This document shows, in pieces, positions 43,860 to 53,455 of a stretch of DNA of 64,000 bases. Source of the DNA: Thiodiazotropha sp040506775. GTDB lineage: Bacteria; Pseudomonadota; Gammaproteobacteria; Chromatiales; Chromatiaceae. A program made the translations under genes and the position numbers. Position 1 is the stretch's first letter. Each line of letters starts with the position of its first letter. Below the pieces are notes generated by a model. It had not been told where the DNA came from and did no database searches. It saw only the letters and a program-made list of their open reading frames with translations. The stretch lies in the NCBI GenBank assembly GCA_040506775.1, contig JBEVWC010000002.1:434001-498000 (forward strand), written 5' to 3'.

Positions 43860-46412
43860 TTACCCCTCAGGTCGTACACTCTCTTTTTGAGCCATCATGT
43901 AGTCATCCAGTACCACCTTGAATGCAGATTCTGCCCTCGCGGCAGCACTGACGAGCTCCTCATGGCGTTTACGGCCATGTTCTTCGAACTCCTTTTTCGA
44001 GTCATCATTCGATCGCTTGGCGAGTTCAAACACTTCACTGGCTCCGATATTCGCAGAAGCGCCTTTTACTGCATGAGCCTCGTCATGATAGCGGTCGTAG
44101 TTATGCTCCTGAATGGCATTTTCAATGACCTGCAAGGAAGTCTCCAGGTCCTGCAGGTAATTCGTGATGAAGGCTTCGAAAATTCCATCTTTCGATCCCA
44201 GTCGCTTGAGATTGTCGATGACCTTCATGTCCAACCCTTCAGTATCGAGCTGCCCGGTTTGCTCCTGCACAGGGGATGCGATCTCCATGAAGGGGGTGCC
44301 TGGCCCTTCTCCTTTTGAATCCGTATATTGGTATATTGCCTTAAGCAACTCATGCTCATCGACAGGTTTCTTCATGTAAGCCACTGCGCCCGCCCGCTCA
44401 CATTCTTTCTTTGCATCCGTAGTGACATTCGCCGTGAGAACGATGAATGGGATCTTGTTATATATCCCGTTGACCGCGTTGTATTCCCTGATTACATCCA
44501 GTCCGCCCACGTTCGGCATCTGCATGTCTACAATCGCAAGATCAAAGATATGTTCTTCAAATAACTCCAATGCCTGATCGCCATCTTCTGCTGACACGAC
44601 ATTCATATCATGGGCTTTTAACATCTCCTCGAGGATCATGCGATTGACCCGGGAATCTTCGGCAATCAAAACATTAAGCTTCTTGAAATGTGCTTTTGTC
44701 GCATCGCTGAGTTTGGTGATACCGGTAGGCAGCTCGGTTTTTCTGTTCACCGCATGCAGAGCATTGAAAAGCTGCCTTGGTGTCGAAAGATCACTAACGA
44801 TGGCCGCAACTGCCTCTTCGTAATCCGAATGGCACTCCTTCAGATCGATCAGCACAGTATCAACATCCCGGGATACGCCAAAATTAACGTATTTCAGGAA
44901 CTCGCTGATATCGCCTTCAACGGATAACCCATCGACCAGAAGAATTGGCAAGCCACTGACTTCATCCTCGTTCTGTACCAATAGAGGACAGATGTTATGC
45001 AAGTCAGCTGTCGACTGGATATTCACTCCCCAACGTGATGTAAAACCTTCCACCCGGGTCTTGAGCGAATCATTTTTCGTGAAAACGAGACATTTAACTT
45101 TGGCGAATTCTTCTGTGATCGGGGTTTCAACCACCTGCATGGGTATATCGAAGTAAAAACGACTACCTTTACCCATATCGCTTTGAACATGGATCTGGCC
45201 ACCCATGAGCTCCACCAGTTCCTTGGAAATGGTGGTACCCAGTCCCGAGCCACCATATTGTCGCGTGATGGAGTCATCCACCTGATTGAAACGTTCGAAT
45301 ATGTTTGCCAAGGCGTCCTGAGGAATACCAATGCCGGTATCAATGATCTCAAACCTCAAAATGGCCTCTTCATCATCCACGGACAGTGCATTGACTTTGA
45401 TTTCTATATAGCCGTGTTTGGTGAATTTTATGGCATTGCCACAGAGGTTGATCAGAATCTGTTTGAGTCGACTTGCATCGCCCACAAGACTCACGGGTAC
45501 ATCGGTGGAAATAAAGACGTGGAACCCAAGATTCTTTTCCTTGGCCACAGGCATCAGGCTGTCACTGACGCTGTGTATGGTTTCGTACACATCGAATGGC
45601 GCCATGTCTACGTGCAGGGTCCCTGCTTCGATGCGGGAAAAATTCAGTATGTCGTCGATCAGTTGCAGCAGATGATTCGCGGAATGATCGATGGTCACAA
45701 TGGATGACAGGGTCGCTGGCGGGAGTTTTTCCTTGTAGAGCAATTTGGCGATGCCGATGATTCCGGACAACGGGGTGCGCATTTCATGGCTCATATTGGC
45801 AAGAAAGCGCCCTTTTGCCTCATCCGCCTGCTCTGCCTTGGCTTTGGCGTCTGATAATTGCATCAACAGTCGTGATACGAACACCGGGATGATGATATTG
45901 GTCACGATCATCCCGTATCCGATGATGGGATGCTCAAGCCAGAATTCGTTGGTGTTGATCAGAAGCAGGAGGCCCGCAAGGGAAAAGAACATTCCCAGGT
46001 AGAGATATTTCATCCCGTATCGGGCGCCGTAGCCGACGGTGATCCAGAGTATCACGGTAAACAATGGAACCCCTGCTTCCCCTGACCGGTACATGGCCAG
46101 ACAGGTCATTCCGTGATCACCCAGCATAGTGATCGATTTACGAAATCTGGATTCCTTCTTGTAGACGATGAACGAGAAAATAACCCCTATGGAAAAAAGC
46201 AGGTAAAGCGATGCCAGGTAAAAGGCCGTGTTGAAGATATTGGAATGGGCGTAGAGGACATCGTGAATCAGGAAGTAGATCACCACGCTTGCAGTGAACA
46301 GTACGCGAATGACCGCCTGCTCGTACTCAAGCAATGCCTCTTCCGAAAGCCCTTTGCAGATGAAATCCGGTCGAGGAAGTGCGAAAACCTGTTTTCTTGT
46401 TATCCCTGCCAT
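43860..46412 (-). CDS. rpfC: RpfC-like hybrid sensor histidine kinase of the DSF system
   Basis: The 850-residue protein starts with an RpfC-type input region of five or more transmembrane helices (about 35-180), followed by a histidine kinase (H-box SHEMRTPLSG, His209; N-box, G1 and G2 segments DTGIGIP and GGSGLGTTI), a degenerate receiver-like region (about 430-560), an intact receiver domain (LIAEDSRVNRMIL, IVDMQMPNVGG) and a C-terminal HPt domain (His in AHAVKGASANIGA). RpfC detects diffusible fatty-acid signal and phosphorylates a response regulator, classically RpfG. No RpfG gene is visible here. It is divergent from the RpfF-like gene. Confidence 0.85.
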   Translation of the reverse strand: MAGITRKQVFALPRPDFICKGLSEEALLEYEQAVIRVLFTASVVIYFLIHDVLYAHSNIFNTAFYLASLYLLFSIGVIFSFIVYKKESRFRKSITMLGDHGMTCLAMYRSGEAGVPLFTVILWITVGYGARYGMKYLYLGMFFSLAGLLLLINTNEFWLEHPIIGYGMIVTNIIIPVFVSRLLMQLSDAKAKAEQADEAKGRFLANMSHEMRTPLSGIIGIAKLLYKEKLPPATLSSIVTIDHSANHLLQLIDDILNFSRIEAGTLHVDMAPFDVYETIHSVSDSLMPVAKEKNLGFHVFISTDVPVSLVGDASRLKQILINLCGNAIKFTKHGYIEIKVNALSVDDEEAILRFEIIDTGIGIPQDALANIFERFNQVDDSITRQYGGSGLGTTISKELVELMGGQIHVQSDMGKGSRFYFDIPMQVVETPITEEFAKVKCLVFTKNDSLKTRVEGFTSRWGVNIQSTADLHNICPLLVQNEDEVSGLPILLVDGLSVEGDISEFLKYVNFGVSRDVDTVLIDLKECHSDYEEAVAAIVSDLSTPRQLFNALHAVNRKTELPTGITKLSDATKAHFKKLNVLIAEDSRVNRMILEEMLKAHDMNVVSAEDGDQALELFEEHIFDLAIVDMQMPNVGGLDVIREYNAVNGIYNKIPFIVLTANVTTDAKKECERAGAVAYMKKPVDEHELLKAIYQYTDSKGEGPGTPFMEIASPVQEQTGQLDTEGLDMKVIDNLKRLGSKDGIFEAFITNYLQDLETSLQVIENAIQEHNYDRYHDEAHAVKGASANIGASEVFELAKRSNDDSKKEFEEHGRKRHEELVSAAARAESAFKVVLDDYMMAQKESVRPEG

Positions 46413-46723
46413 AAGCTCGTACTCACTTGAGACCCGGTCCCGATCACCTGTACGTACAGGTTTATTCGCGACTGCCGCATTCCGGCAAAGACGAAATTTT
46501 GAGGAAAATCACAATAAATTAACACAAGTCAAAAAAACTTCCCCGCTTCATTGATAACCTCCACCGCCGGGTTAGGCTTAAGTTACACATTCTGGGGTAA
46601 TCACATTTGTATTTCACGAAGTACTAAGTAAAGAGGTGTGAGAATCCTTGTGTTATCGTAAGTTGACTGAAGTAAAAGTATGTCAGTCATATCAGTATAT
46701 TGACAATTACGGAGAGTATCACA
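46413..46723. promoter_or_regulatory. Divergent rpfC-rpfF promoter region
   Basis: This 311-base AT-rich region separates the two divergent genes and must hold both promoters. GGAGAG at 46710-46715 is the rpfF ribosome site. No clear operator dyad was identified; a short CCTGTACGTACAGG palindrome occurs at 46447-46460, overlapping the rpfC leader. Confidence 0.45.
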
Positions 46724-47626
46724 ATGTTAGCATCGACTCAGAAAATTGAAATAATTGAACACAGTTATAATACGCTCAACGTCAGTTATCAGGAGGACCT
46801 GAAGGCTCAGTTTTTTGCCATGAACCCAGGTGCCATTCCCTGTTTTTCACATCAACTCCTGCATGATATCGACAGCTTTCAAAAAAGCTTAACCGATCAA
46901 ATCAGTAGGAATTCGCTTCCCCACCAGCCGATTGATTATCTGATCTTCACCTCGGACGTTCCCGGTGTATTCAACCTGGGCGGCGATCTCGCCTTCTTCG
47001 TGGATTGCATCAAGAACAATGACCGGGAGACTCTCTCGCGCTATGCCCGTTTGAGTATCGATGTGCTCTATCGGAATTACAGCAATCTGGGCCAGAAAAA
47101 CCTGACCACCATCTCGCTGGTCAACGGCACTGCCCTTGGTGCCGGATTTGAAGCGGCGCTTTCGAGCGACTACATCATCGCAGAAGAAGGCAGTGAGTTT
47201 AAATTCCCAGAAGTGGTGTTCAACATGTTCCCGGGCATGGGTGCTTATTCCTTCCTCTCCAGACGCATAGCACCTGCGGCCGTGGAAAAGATGATCATCA
47301 ACGCAGAAGGTTATACCGCTGAGCAACTCTATGACATGGGTATTGTGGACATGATCGCGGATAAGGGTCGGCTGGACGAAGCGTTGCATCAGTTCATCCG
47401 GCGTTTGAAAAAGACCCGCATCACACGCAAGGCGGTCCTGAACATGCGCAACAGGATCATGCCTTTGGAGATCCAGGAGCTCTATGACATCGCGGATGAC
47501 TGGGTGGATTCGGCTCTTTCACTTTCAGACCGTGATATCAGCGCCATGTCCCGTCTCGTACGTGCCCAATCAAAGATGATGGCCAGTCAGGAACCGGCTG
47601 TATCCCAGCAGAGTCTGTCTGCCTGA
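46724..47626 (+). CDS. rpfF: RpfF-like DSF synthase (crotonase family)
   Basis: The ATG at 46724 follows GGAGAG. The 300-residue product is a crotonase-fold enzyme with the RpfF signature: VFNLGGDLAFF, then ALGAGFEAALSSD and FPEVVFNMFPGMGAYSFLSRR. The two catalytic glutamates of DSF synthases correspond to Glu143 and Glu163. RpfF acts as dehydratase and thioesterase on 3-hydroxyacyl-ACP to form cis-2-unsaturated fatty acid signals. It is divergent from the rpfC-like gene, in contrast to the co-oriented rpfF-rpfC order described in Xanthomonas. Confidence 0.88.
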   Translation: MLASTQKIEIIEHSYNTLNVSYQEDLKAQFFAMNPGAIPCFSHQLLHDIDSFQKSLTDQISRNSLPHQPIDYLIFTSDVPGVFNLGGDLAFFVDCIKNNDRETLSRYARLSIDVLYRNYSNLGQKNLTTISLVNGTALGAGFEAALSSDYIIAEEGSEFKFPEVVFNMFPGMGAYSFLSRRIAPAAVEKMIINAEGYTAEQLYDMGIVDMIADKGRLDEALHQFIRRLKKTRITRKAVLNMRNRIMPLEIQELYDIADDWVDSALSLSDRDISAMSRLVRAQSKMMASQEPAVSQQSLSA

Positions 47627-48328
47627 GGACAAATTCCTGAGGAATGAACTGTTCAACTCACTAACTGACCGTTGCTATCCAAAATGGACCCCGTACTGCG
47701 TGATTACCGACCAGGTATTGCCATATCGTGATGCGTCAGGATATGGCAGCGACCAACCATGACATAGATTCAAAAGGAATGGCCTCATCGATGATTTCAT
47801 GAAAGATACCCTACTCTACCGTTGTCGCTGAACCGGCTCGACCGGTTCGGCGACAGCGCGATTTACCAGGTCCGGTGATTACGGAGGGAGTTGTTTTCCC
47901 TTCTGACACGTCTGAGATGGGGAACCCCCGTATTTCAGGCAAAGCGGATCGGCAGCGCGCGTTTGACACCTGTTTTGCCATCCCCCCGACTGATTTGAGC
48001 GCACATGATCGACTGGCCTGAATGAAGTCATGAAATTTCAGATGAGCTTGCGCTACTGAAATTGAACGGTAAGTGATTAATTTGTATATATATTATTGTT
48101 ATTGTTGAACATTTTATATTGTTCAGGGCGGCTTAAAGGGGCGATCACGCAGCCTTTCATTGAATCCTGTCAGCCATGCCTAACATAAACGTATGTTTAT
48201 GTGTTACCCAACTACAATTAATTAGACTTATTGTTCATTGCATTTAAAAATCTTACCTGAACCTTACGAAAATCCGCATTGGATCCGGCTTCCCGACAGC
48301 TGAATGATCTTTTCAAGGAGGACCGACC
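47627..48328. other. Intergenic region with strong hairpin, no gene
   Basis: About 700 bases between rpfF and the aldolase gene contain no plausible coding frame. At 47823-47855 a long hairpin, TGTCGCTGAACCGG / CCGGTTCGGCGACA around CTCGA, has 14-base arms with one T-G pair; no T-run follows. It might be a structured RNA or a transcription stop. AT-rich sequence at 48070-48120 precedes the aldolase. Confidence 0.5.
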
Positions 48329-49522
48329 ATGCCCCTGATACACATTGGCGACATGTTGCATCATGCCTATGCGAATCGCTATGCCATTGCGGCATTCGAC
48401 GTGGTCAGCCTGGATTTTGTGGACGCTGTGATTTCCGCCGCTGAGGCCCAGCAGGCACCGATCATCATCAGCCTGGCCGAGTCCCACTTTGAGTACTTTG
48501 ACTTCGAACGCCTGATGAGTGCCGTGGTGCAGGCCGCGAACAAAACCTCCGCGCCGGTAGCCATCCATCTGGACCATGGTACCTCCCTGGGATCCGCTGT
48601 AACCGCCATCAACCTGGGCTGTACCAGTGTAATGGTCGATGCGTCCAGCCTGCCCTTGGAGGAGAACATCAGCCGGACCCAGGCCGTGGTGCAGATGGCG
48701 CATGCCTGCGGGATCCCTGTGGAGGGTGAACTGGGATATGTCCCAGGGGTCGAGGGTGAAGATGCCGAGCGCCATCCCGGTGAGGTGGTCTACACCACAG
48801 TCACAGACGCAAAAGCCTATGTTGACGCCACCGGTGTGGACTTTCTCGCCGTCTCCATCGGCACCGTGCACGGCCGTATGAAAGGTGAACCCAAGCTCGA
48901 TTTTGAGCGACTTGCGGAGATCAACGGATCCCTGGGTATCCCCCTGGTTATTCACGGTGGAACGGGATTGAGCGACTCACAGTTCCGGCGTCTGATCGAC
49001 AACGGTGTAGCCAAGCTCAACTATTACACTGCGCTGGCCGACGCGGCCGGTCGCTGTATCCATGACAATGCACAAAGACTTGGGCCAGCGGGTTACATGG
49101 ATCTGATGAAGGGGGTAGCCGAAGCCGTTCAAGAGGAAGCGATGCGTTGTATCGGCCTATGGGGCAGTTGCGGCCAGGCACGCGCCCTGCTCGCAGAATG
49201 CCGTCCCTGGCAACCGGTTGCTCATGTCATTGTCTACAACACCGAAGGATTGGATGACGAAGGCGTGGAAGGGATGATGGCGGAGGGTCGGCGGGTACTT
49301 TCACAAATACCCGGGGTTACCGAGGTGTTCACCGGGCATGCGATCCAGGAACAGGCCCAGTATCGTCATTGCTGGGTGGTCCGCTTCACGGATGCTTCCG
49401 TCATCGACAGCTATCGGGACCATCCTGAGCATAAGAAATTTGCCGATCAGCGTTTCCGCCCCCATGCCGGGGGGCGCCTGAGTATCGATTATCTGGACAG
49501 CAGTCCTGGAGCGGGAACCTGA
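48329..49522 (+). CDS. Class II fructose-bisphosphate aldolase fused to a Dabb (stress-responsive A/B barrel) domain
   Basis: The 397-residue protein is about 110 residues longer than simple class II aldolases. Residues 1-285 form the aldolase, with metal-ligand histidines in HLDHGT, VSIGTVHGRM and IHGGTGL, plus the NYYTAL phosphate region. After a linker, residues about 297-390 (VAHVIVYNTEGLDD through SYRDHPEHKKFADQ) match a Dabb domain of ferredoxin-like fold. The enzyme would cleave or form fructose-1,6-bisphosphate or related ketose phosphates. It has an AAGGAGG site. The fusion is unusual and the Dabb domain may regulate or alter oligomerisation. It is convergent with GAPDH, only two bases apart. 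Confidence 0.88.
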   Translation: MPLIHIGDMLHHAYANRYAIAAFDVVSLDFVDAVISAAEAQQAPIIISLAESHFEYFDFERLMSAVVQAANKTSAPVAIHLDHGTSLGSAVTAINLGCTSVMVDASSLPLEENISRTQAVVQMAHACGIPVEGELGYVPGVEGEDAERHPGEVVYTTVTDAKAYVDATGVDFLAVSIGTVHGRMKGEPKLDFERLAEINGSLGIPLVIHGGTGLSDSQFRRLIDNGVAKLNYYTALADAAGRCIHDNAQRLGPAGYMDLMKGVAEAVQEEAMRCIGLWGSCGQARALLAECRPWQPVAHVIVYNTEGLDDEGVEGMMAEGRRVLSQIPGVTEVFTGHAIQEQAQYRHCWVVRFTDASVIDSYRDHPEHKKFADQRFRPHAGGRLSIDYLDSSPGAGT

Positions 49523-49524
49523 CG

Positions 49525-50532
49525 TCACTCCGCCAGGTATCGCGCGAGTTTTTCAGCGATATCCATCATTCGCGATACGTAACCCCATTCATTGTCATAC
49601 CAGGCGTAGATCTTGACCTGGGTACCATCGATGACCATGGTCGATAAGGCATCGACAATGGATGAGCGCGGATCATTGAGATAATCCACCGAAACCAGGG
49701 GCCGCTCCTCGTAACCGAGTATGCCTTTCAGGGGGCCTTCCGCCGCTTCCCGAAAATGCTGATTGACCTCTTCAACAGTCACCGGACGCGCCGCCTCGAA
49801 AACAAAATCGGTCAGCGAGGCATTCAGCAAGGGCACCCGCACGGCATGTCCGTTCAACTTGCCGGTGAGTTCCGGAAATATCTTGGTGATCGCCTTGGCC
49901 GAACCGGTCGTGGTGGGGATCAGAGACTGACCGCAGGCACGAGCGCGACGCAGATCCTTATGCCCCCGGTCGACGATGGTCTGGGTATTGGTAATGTCGT
50001 GAATGGTGGTCATGCAGCCGTGCAGAATGCCGATTTTTTCATGCATGACCTTGACCACCGGCGCCAGGCAGTTGGTGGTGCAGGAAGCGGCGGTTACCAG
50101 ATGGTGTTCCGTGGGATCGTATCGATCATCGTTGATACCGTAGACCAGGTTCAGCGCCCCCTCGGTGGGGGCCGCCACAAGTACCTTCCTCACGCCCTGA
50201 TCAAAATAGGTGAGCAGGGATTCGGGATGCTTGTGATGCTTGCCCGTGGCTTCGATGACAATGTCGCAGTCCGACCAGTCGGTCTTGGAAATACCTGCGT
50301 TTGTGGTATAGGCCATCGCCTGGTCATCGACGATGATCTGGCCGGATTGCGCACTGCAGTCTGGTTCCCAGATACCGTGCACCGAGTCGAATTTGAGCAG
50401 ATGCGCGGAGCCATGGGCATCCGTTGCGATCTCATTGATCCGCACGAACCTGAGGCCCGGTCTTCCCCAACCGGCTCGTAATCCCAGCCGTCCCATCCGG
50501 CCGAAACCGTTGATGCCGATGCGTATACTCAT
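49525..50532 (-). CDS. Glyceraldehyde-3-phosphate dehydrogenase, ArsJ-associated type
   Basis: The 335-residue product begins MSIRIGINGFGRMGR, the NAD(P) Rossmann signature, and carries the active-site ASCTTNCLAPVV with catalytic Cys and HDITNTQTIVDRGHKDLRRARACG. This HDITNTQ variant with RINEIATDAHGSAHLLKFDS is typical of the ArsJ-associated GAPDH group, which makes 1-arseno-3-phosphoglycerate for export by ArsJ. No arsJ or ars regulator lies in the window, so it may serve ordinary glycolysis or Calvin-cycle carbon flow. AGAGG precedes the ATG. Confidence 0.85.
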   Translation of the reverse strand: MSIRIGINGFGRMGRLGLRAGWGRPGLRFVRINEIATDAHGSAHLLKFDSVHGIWEPDCSAQSGQIIVDDQAMAYTTNAGISKTDWSDCDIVIEATGKHHKHPESLLTYFDQGVRKVLVAAPTEGALNLVYGINDDRYDPTEHHLVTAASCTTNCLAPVVKVMHEKIGILHGCMTTIHDITNTQTIVDRGHKDLRRARACGQSLIPTTTGSAKAITKIFPELTGKLNGHAVRVPLLNASLTDFVFEAARPVTVEEVNQHFREAAEGPLKGILGYEERPLVSVDYLNDPRSSIVDALSTMVIDGTQVKIYAWYDNEWGYVSRMMDIAEKLARYLAE

Positions 50533-50604
50533 GTTGTTTGCCTCTCAATCAATCTGATGAATCTTAAAGTGATATGTCGGGTTAGCAGGCTGTTGAATTT
50601 CTAC

Positions 50605-50988
50605 TCAGAAGGTCCCGATCCGCAGCATGACCAGGGTACAGGCCTCCAGGTAGTGAATGCCGGCCTGCTGAAGTCTGTGCATCAGTTCGGGTGATTCGGT
50701 GCCCGGATTGAAGATCACCCGTTTGGGTTTGAGTGTGATGATGTCATCCACCAGGGGTTGAATTCTCTCGGGACCGACATACAGGGTCAGAGTATCCACC
50801 GGATCCTGAATCGATTTCAGATTCGGTGAGACCGCCAGTCCTTCGATCACCGGGATTTTAGGATGAACCGGTGTGACCGGATAGCCTTTTTCCTTTAGCA
50901 GGCGAACGGCCTGATTGGAATAGCGTAACGGCTTGTTACTGGCACCCAGAACCGCAACATGACGTTTATCAGGTTCACTCGCTTTCAT
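50605..50988 (-). CDS. CoA-binding protein (YccU-like)
   Basis: A 127-residue protein with a Rossmann-like CoA-binding domain: HVAVLGASNKPLRYSNQAVR at the N-terminus, GYPVTPVHPKIPVIEGLAVSP and VIFNPGTESPELMHRLQQAGI. This single-domain family resembles the N-terminal part of succinyl-CoA ligase alpha subunit; its role is poorly known. The gene belongs to the same-strand group with ACP and acyl-CoA synthetase upstream. Confidence 0.85.
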   Translation of the reverse strand: MKASEPDKRHVAVLGASNKPLRYSNQAVRLLKEKGYPVTPVHPKIPVIEGLAVSPNLKSIQDPVDTLTLYVGPERIQPLVDDIITLKPKRVIFNPGTESPELMHRLQQAGIHYLEACTLVMLRIGTF

Positions 50989-51136
50989 CGATGAATCGGT
51001 AATCCGGGTTGTGATTGACTGGCCATGTCATGATCAGTTGGATCTCTCGTCCGCTTTTAGCTGATTGTCTGTGCCCAGTAGGCGCTTAGCATGGAAGGAT
51101 TCCGCCGCAAAAACTCCGGCTCCGGATACCCTTCAA

Positions 51137-51385
51137 TCAATCGATTAGTATTTTTTCAAGATACCCTGCGCAACCCTCCAGACTGGATAACCTGGGATAG
51201 TCGATCTCCGGTATCTTGATTCCCAGACGTTTTTCCAGGGTCAGTATAACATTCAGGTAATCGATGGAATCGATCTCGAACTGATCACGAAAGCTCACCC
51301 GGGCATCCAGTGTCGCGGGTTCCATTTCGGGCACGACCTGCTGCAGCACCTCGATGACCGTGTTGTTGATTTCGTCTCTGTTCAT
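51137..51385 (-). CDS. Acyl carrier protein
   Basis: The 82-residue acidic product contains FEIDSIDYLNVILTLE, with the Ser of the DSI motif that is modified by 4'-phosphopantetheine. It follows the acyl-CoA synthetase gene by 15 bases on the same strand, suggesting that it receives acyl groups activated by, or passed from, that enzyme. It is distinct from the housekeeping AcpP (DSLD motif). Confidence 0.88.
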   Translation of the reverse strand: MNRDEINNTVIEVLQQVVPEMEPATLDARVSFRDQFEIDSIDYLNVILTLEKRLGIKIPEIDYPRLSSLEGCAGYLEKILID

Positions 51386-51400
51386 ACCGGCTCAATCCAA

Positions 51401-53182
51401 TCAGTTTGAATCGCTGTCGAGAGGGCCACTCAGGATCGTGGAAACATCGCCCTCCGGCAGTCCCAGTTCCCGGGCCCGCAACACCCGGCGCATAATCTTG
51501 CCCGAGCGGGTTTTCGGCAGGTCGTCACGGGCCTCGATTGCCCGGGGCGCCACCGCCGGTCCGAGATGCTTGCGGGCATGAGCCATGAGTTCGCGGTTCA
51601 GGGTTGAATCCAGCATGAACCCCGGCTTGAGCACCACGAAAGCCTTGACCGTTTCACCCACGATCGGGTCGGGCATGCCGACCACTCCGGCTTCCAGTAC
51701 GGCGGGGTGTGCCATCAGGGTCTGTTCCACTTCAAAAGGCCCGATCAGGTGACCGGCGGACTTGATGACATCGTCGGCACGGCCGATGAACCAGTAGTAT
51801 CCCGCATCATCCCGCCGGGCCAGATCCCCGCTCAGATACCAGTCACCGGCAAAGCAGGCATGATAGCGGGCATCCTCATTGATATAACCCCTGAACTGGG
51901 AAGGCCAACCACTGCGCAGGGCCAACTGGCCTCGAGCATTGGCAGCCTGCACCGGCTGTAACCCACCCTCCGGCCCGAGTTGAAAAAGCGCCGCCTCGAT
52001 GCCAGGTAAGGGTTGTCCCATGGAACCCGGACGAAGCTTCAGACCCCGGTAGTTGGCGATCATGATAGCGCCGGTCTCGGTCTGCCACCAGGTATCATGC
52101 ACCACTCGGCCAAAGGCCGCCTCGCTCCAAACAACGGCCTCCTTATGCAGGGGTTCACCGACGCTGGCGATGAATCGCAACGCCGTCAGATCATACCCAC
52201 GCGCCACCTCAATGCCGTATTTCATCATCATGCGCAGTGCGGTAGGCGCGGTGTACCAGACATTGACCCCTTGATCCTGAAGCACCCGGTACCAGCGCTG
52301 CACATCGAAATCTCCCTCATCCAGGATGATACAGGCGCCCAGAGCCAGAGGCGCGATCAGTCCATAGGAGATACCGGTCACCCAACCCGGGTCTGCAGTG
52401 CACCAGTAGACATCACCGGGTTGCAGATCCAGAGCAAGTTGCGCCGTGCTGCGGTGTGCCACCACTGCGGCGTGGGCATGCAACGCCCCCTTGGGTCGCC
52501 CCGTGGTGCCACTGGTAAAGTGGATCAGCGCAATCTCTTGCGCATCGGTGGGTTCGATAGTGAAACAATCATTGGCATCATCCATGAGCGTATTCAGGCT
52601 CAGGGTACCTTCCGGAGGCGTGTCGTCCCCTGTGATCAGCACGAAATCGAGACCGGGAAGCTGATCCCGTTGCGAGGCGATCTTGCGCTGATAGATCTGA
52701 GCAGTGGTCACCAGTACCCGGGCCTGACCGATTTCGAGTCGGGTGCGCAGGGGTTCGGGTCCGAAAGCCGCGAACAGGGCACAGAATACCGAACGGTTTT
52801 TCCAGCAGCCCAGAGCGGCGACAAACAGATCCGGCACCCGCCCCAGCACGCAGAACACCCGCTCGCCTGGCGCAACACCTAAATGACAGAGCAGGTTGGC
52901 GAAGCGGTTGCTCCTTTGATCGAGACGGGCATAGCTGAAGTCTTCGATATGGCCGTTCCGGTCGAGACAACGCAGCGCCAGCTGGTTGCGTCGCCCGCTC
53001 TGTGCATGACGGACCACGGTTTCATGGGCGATGTTGACACCGCCAGTGTCGGGCAGACCGTCCAGAGCTTGCCAGGCATCCTCCCAGACTTTCGTGACCC
53101 TGTTTTCTGACACATCCTGATGATCGGACAACAGGCTCTGTGGCTGTGGGTGTTCGTCCCTTATCTCAGTATCGTGTTTCAT
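51401..53182 (-). CDS. Acetyl-CoA synthetase-like acyl-CoA synthetase (AMP-forming)
   Basis: ATG at 53182 is preferred; 42 further upstream codons are in frame but do not fit the family. The 593-residue protein has the AMP-binding P-loop HFTSGTTGRPKGALH, then VYWCTADPGWVTGISYG, WWQTETG, YLSGDLARRDDAGYYWFIGRADD and the C-terminal PKTRSGKIMRR with the regulatory Lys. It activates short-chain acids, probably acetate or a related acid, to acyl-CoA via acyl-AMP. It is divergent from a Pat-type protein acetyltransferase, which in other bacteria acetylates the same Lys to switch the enzyme off. Confidence 0.88.
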   Translation of the reverse strand: MKHDTEIRDEHPQPQSLLSDHQDVSENRVTKVWEDAWQALDGLPDTGGVNIAHETVVRHAQSGRRNQLALRCLDRNGHIEDFSYARLDQRSNRFANLLCHLGVAPGERVFCVLGRVPDLFVAALGCWKNRSVFCALFAAFGPEPLRTRLEIGQARVLVTTAQIYQRKIASQRDQLPGLDFVLITGDDTPPEGTLSLNTLMDDANDCFTIEPTDAQEIALIHFTSGTTGRPKGALHAHAAVVAHRSTAQLALDLQPGDVYWCTADPGWVTGISYGLIAPLALGACIILDEGDFDVQRWYRVLQDQGVNVWYTAPTALRMMMKYGIEVARGYDLTALRFIASVGEPLHKEAVVWSEAAFGRVVHDTWWQTETGAIMIANYRGLKLRPGSMGQPLPGIEAALFQLGPEGGLQPVQAANARGQLALRSGWPSQFRGYINEDARYHACFAGDWYLSGDLARRDDAGYYWFIGRADDVIKSAGHLIGPFEVEQTLMAHPAVLEAGVVGMPDPIVGETVKAFVVLKPGFMLDSTLNRELMAHARKHLGPAVAPRAIEARDDLPKTRSGKIMRRVLRARELGLPEGDVSTILSGPLDSDSN

Positions 53183-53455
53183 GGCATGTTGGATTCCGGG
53201 CAAAACAGGACAGCCCGTTACAGTCTGAAATTGAGACCCGCAAGTGGAGTAATACGCTCTATCGCTCAGTCCTTGAACACACTGTGTTAAGCATAGTGCA
53301 GTTCTCATGCAGTCGTGTTAGGGCCCATGCCGTGGAGGAATCCGCTGTGTTTGATCAAGTTGGCAAAAGGGACCATGCTTATTAGGGATAACGGGCCCCA
53401 ACTGAATGGGATACCCATGCGTCCTTGAACAGGAAGCCTCCAGGCGAGACCTGAC

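Noticed and set aside
43737..44318. 193-residue forward frame opposite the rpfC 3' end
   Set aside because: It lies wholly antisense to the well-supported receiver/HPt region; composition and lack of motifs indicate a shadow.
49756..50481. 241-residue forward frame opposite GAPDH
   Set aside because: The GAPDH reading is unambiguous, and the opposite frame has no recognisable domain.
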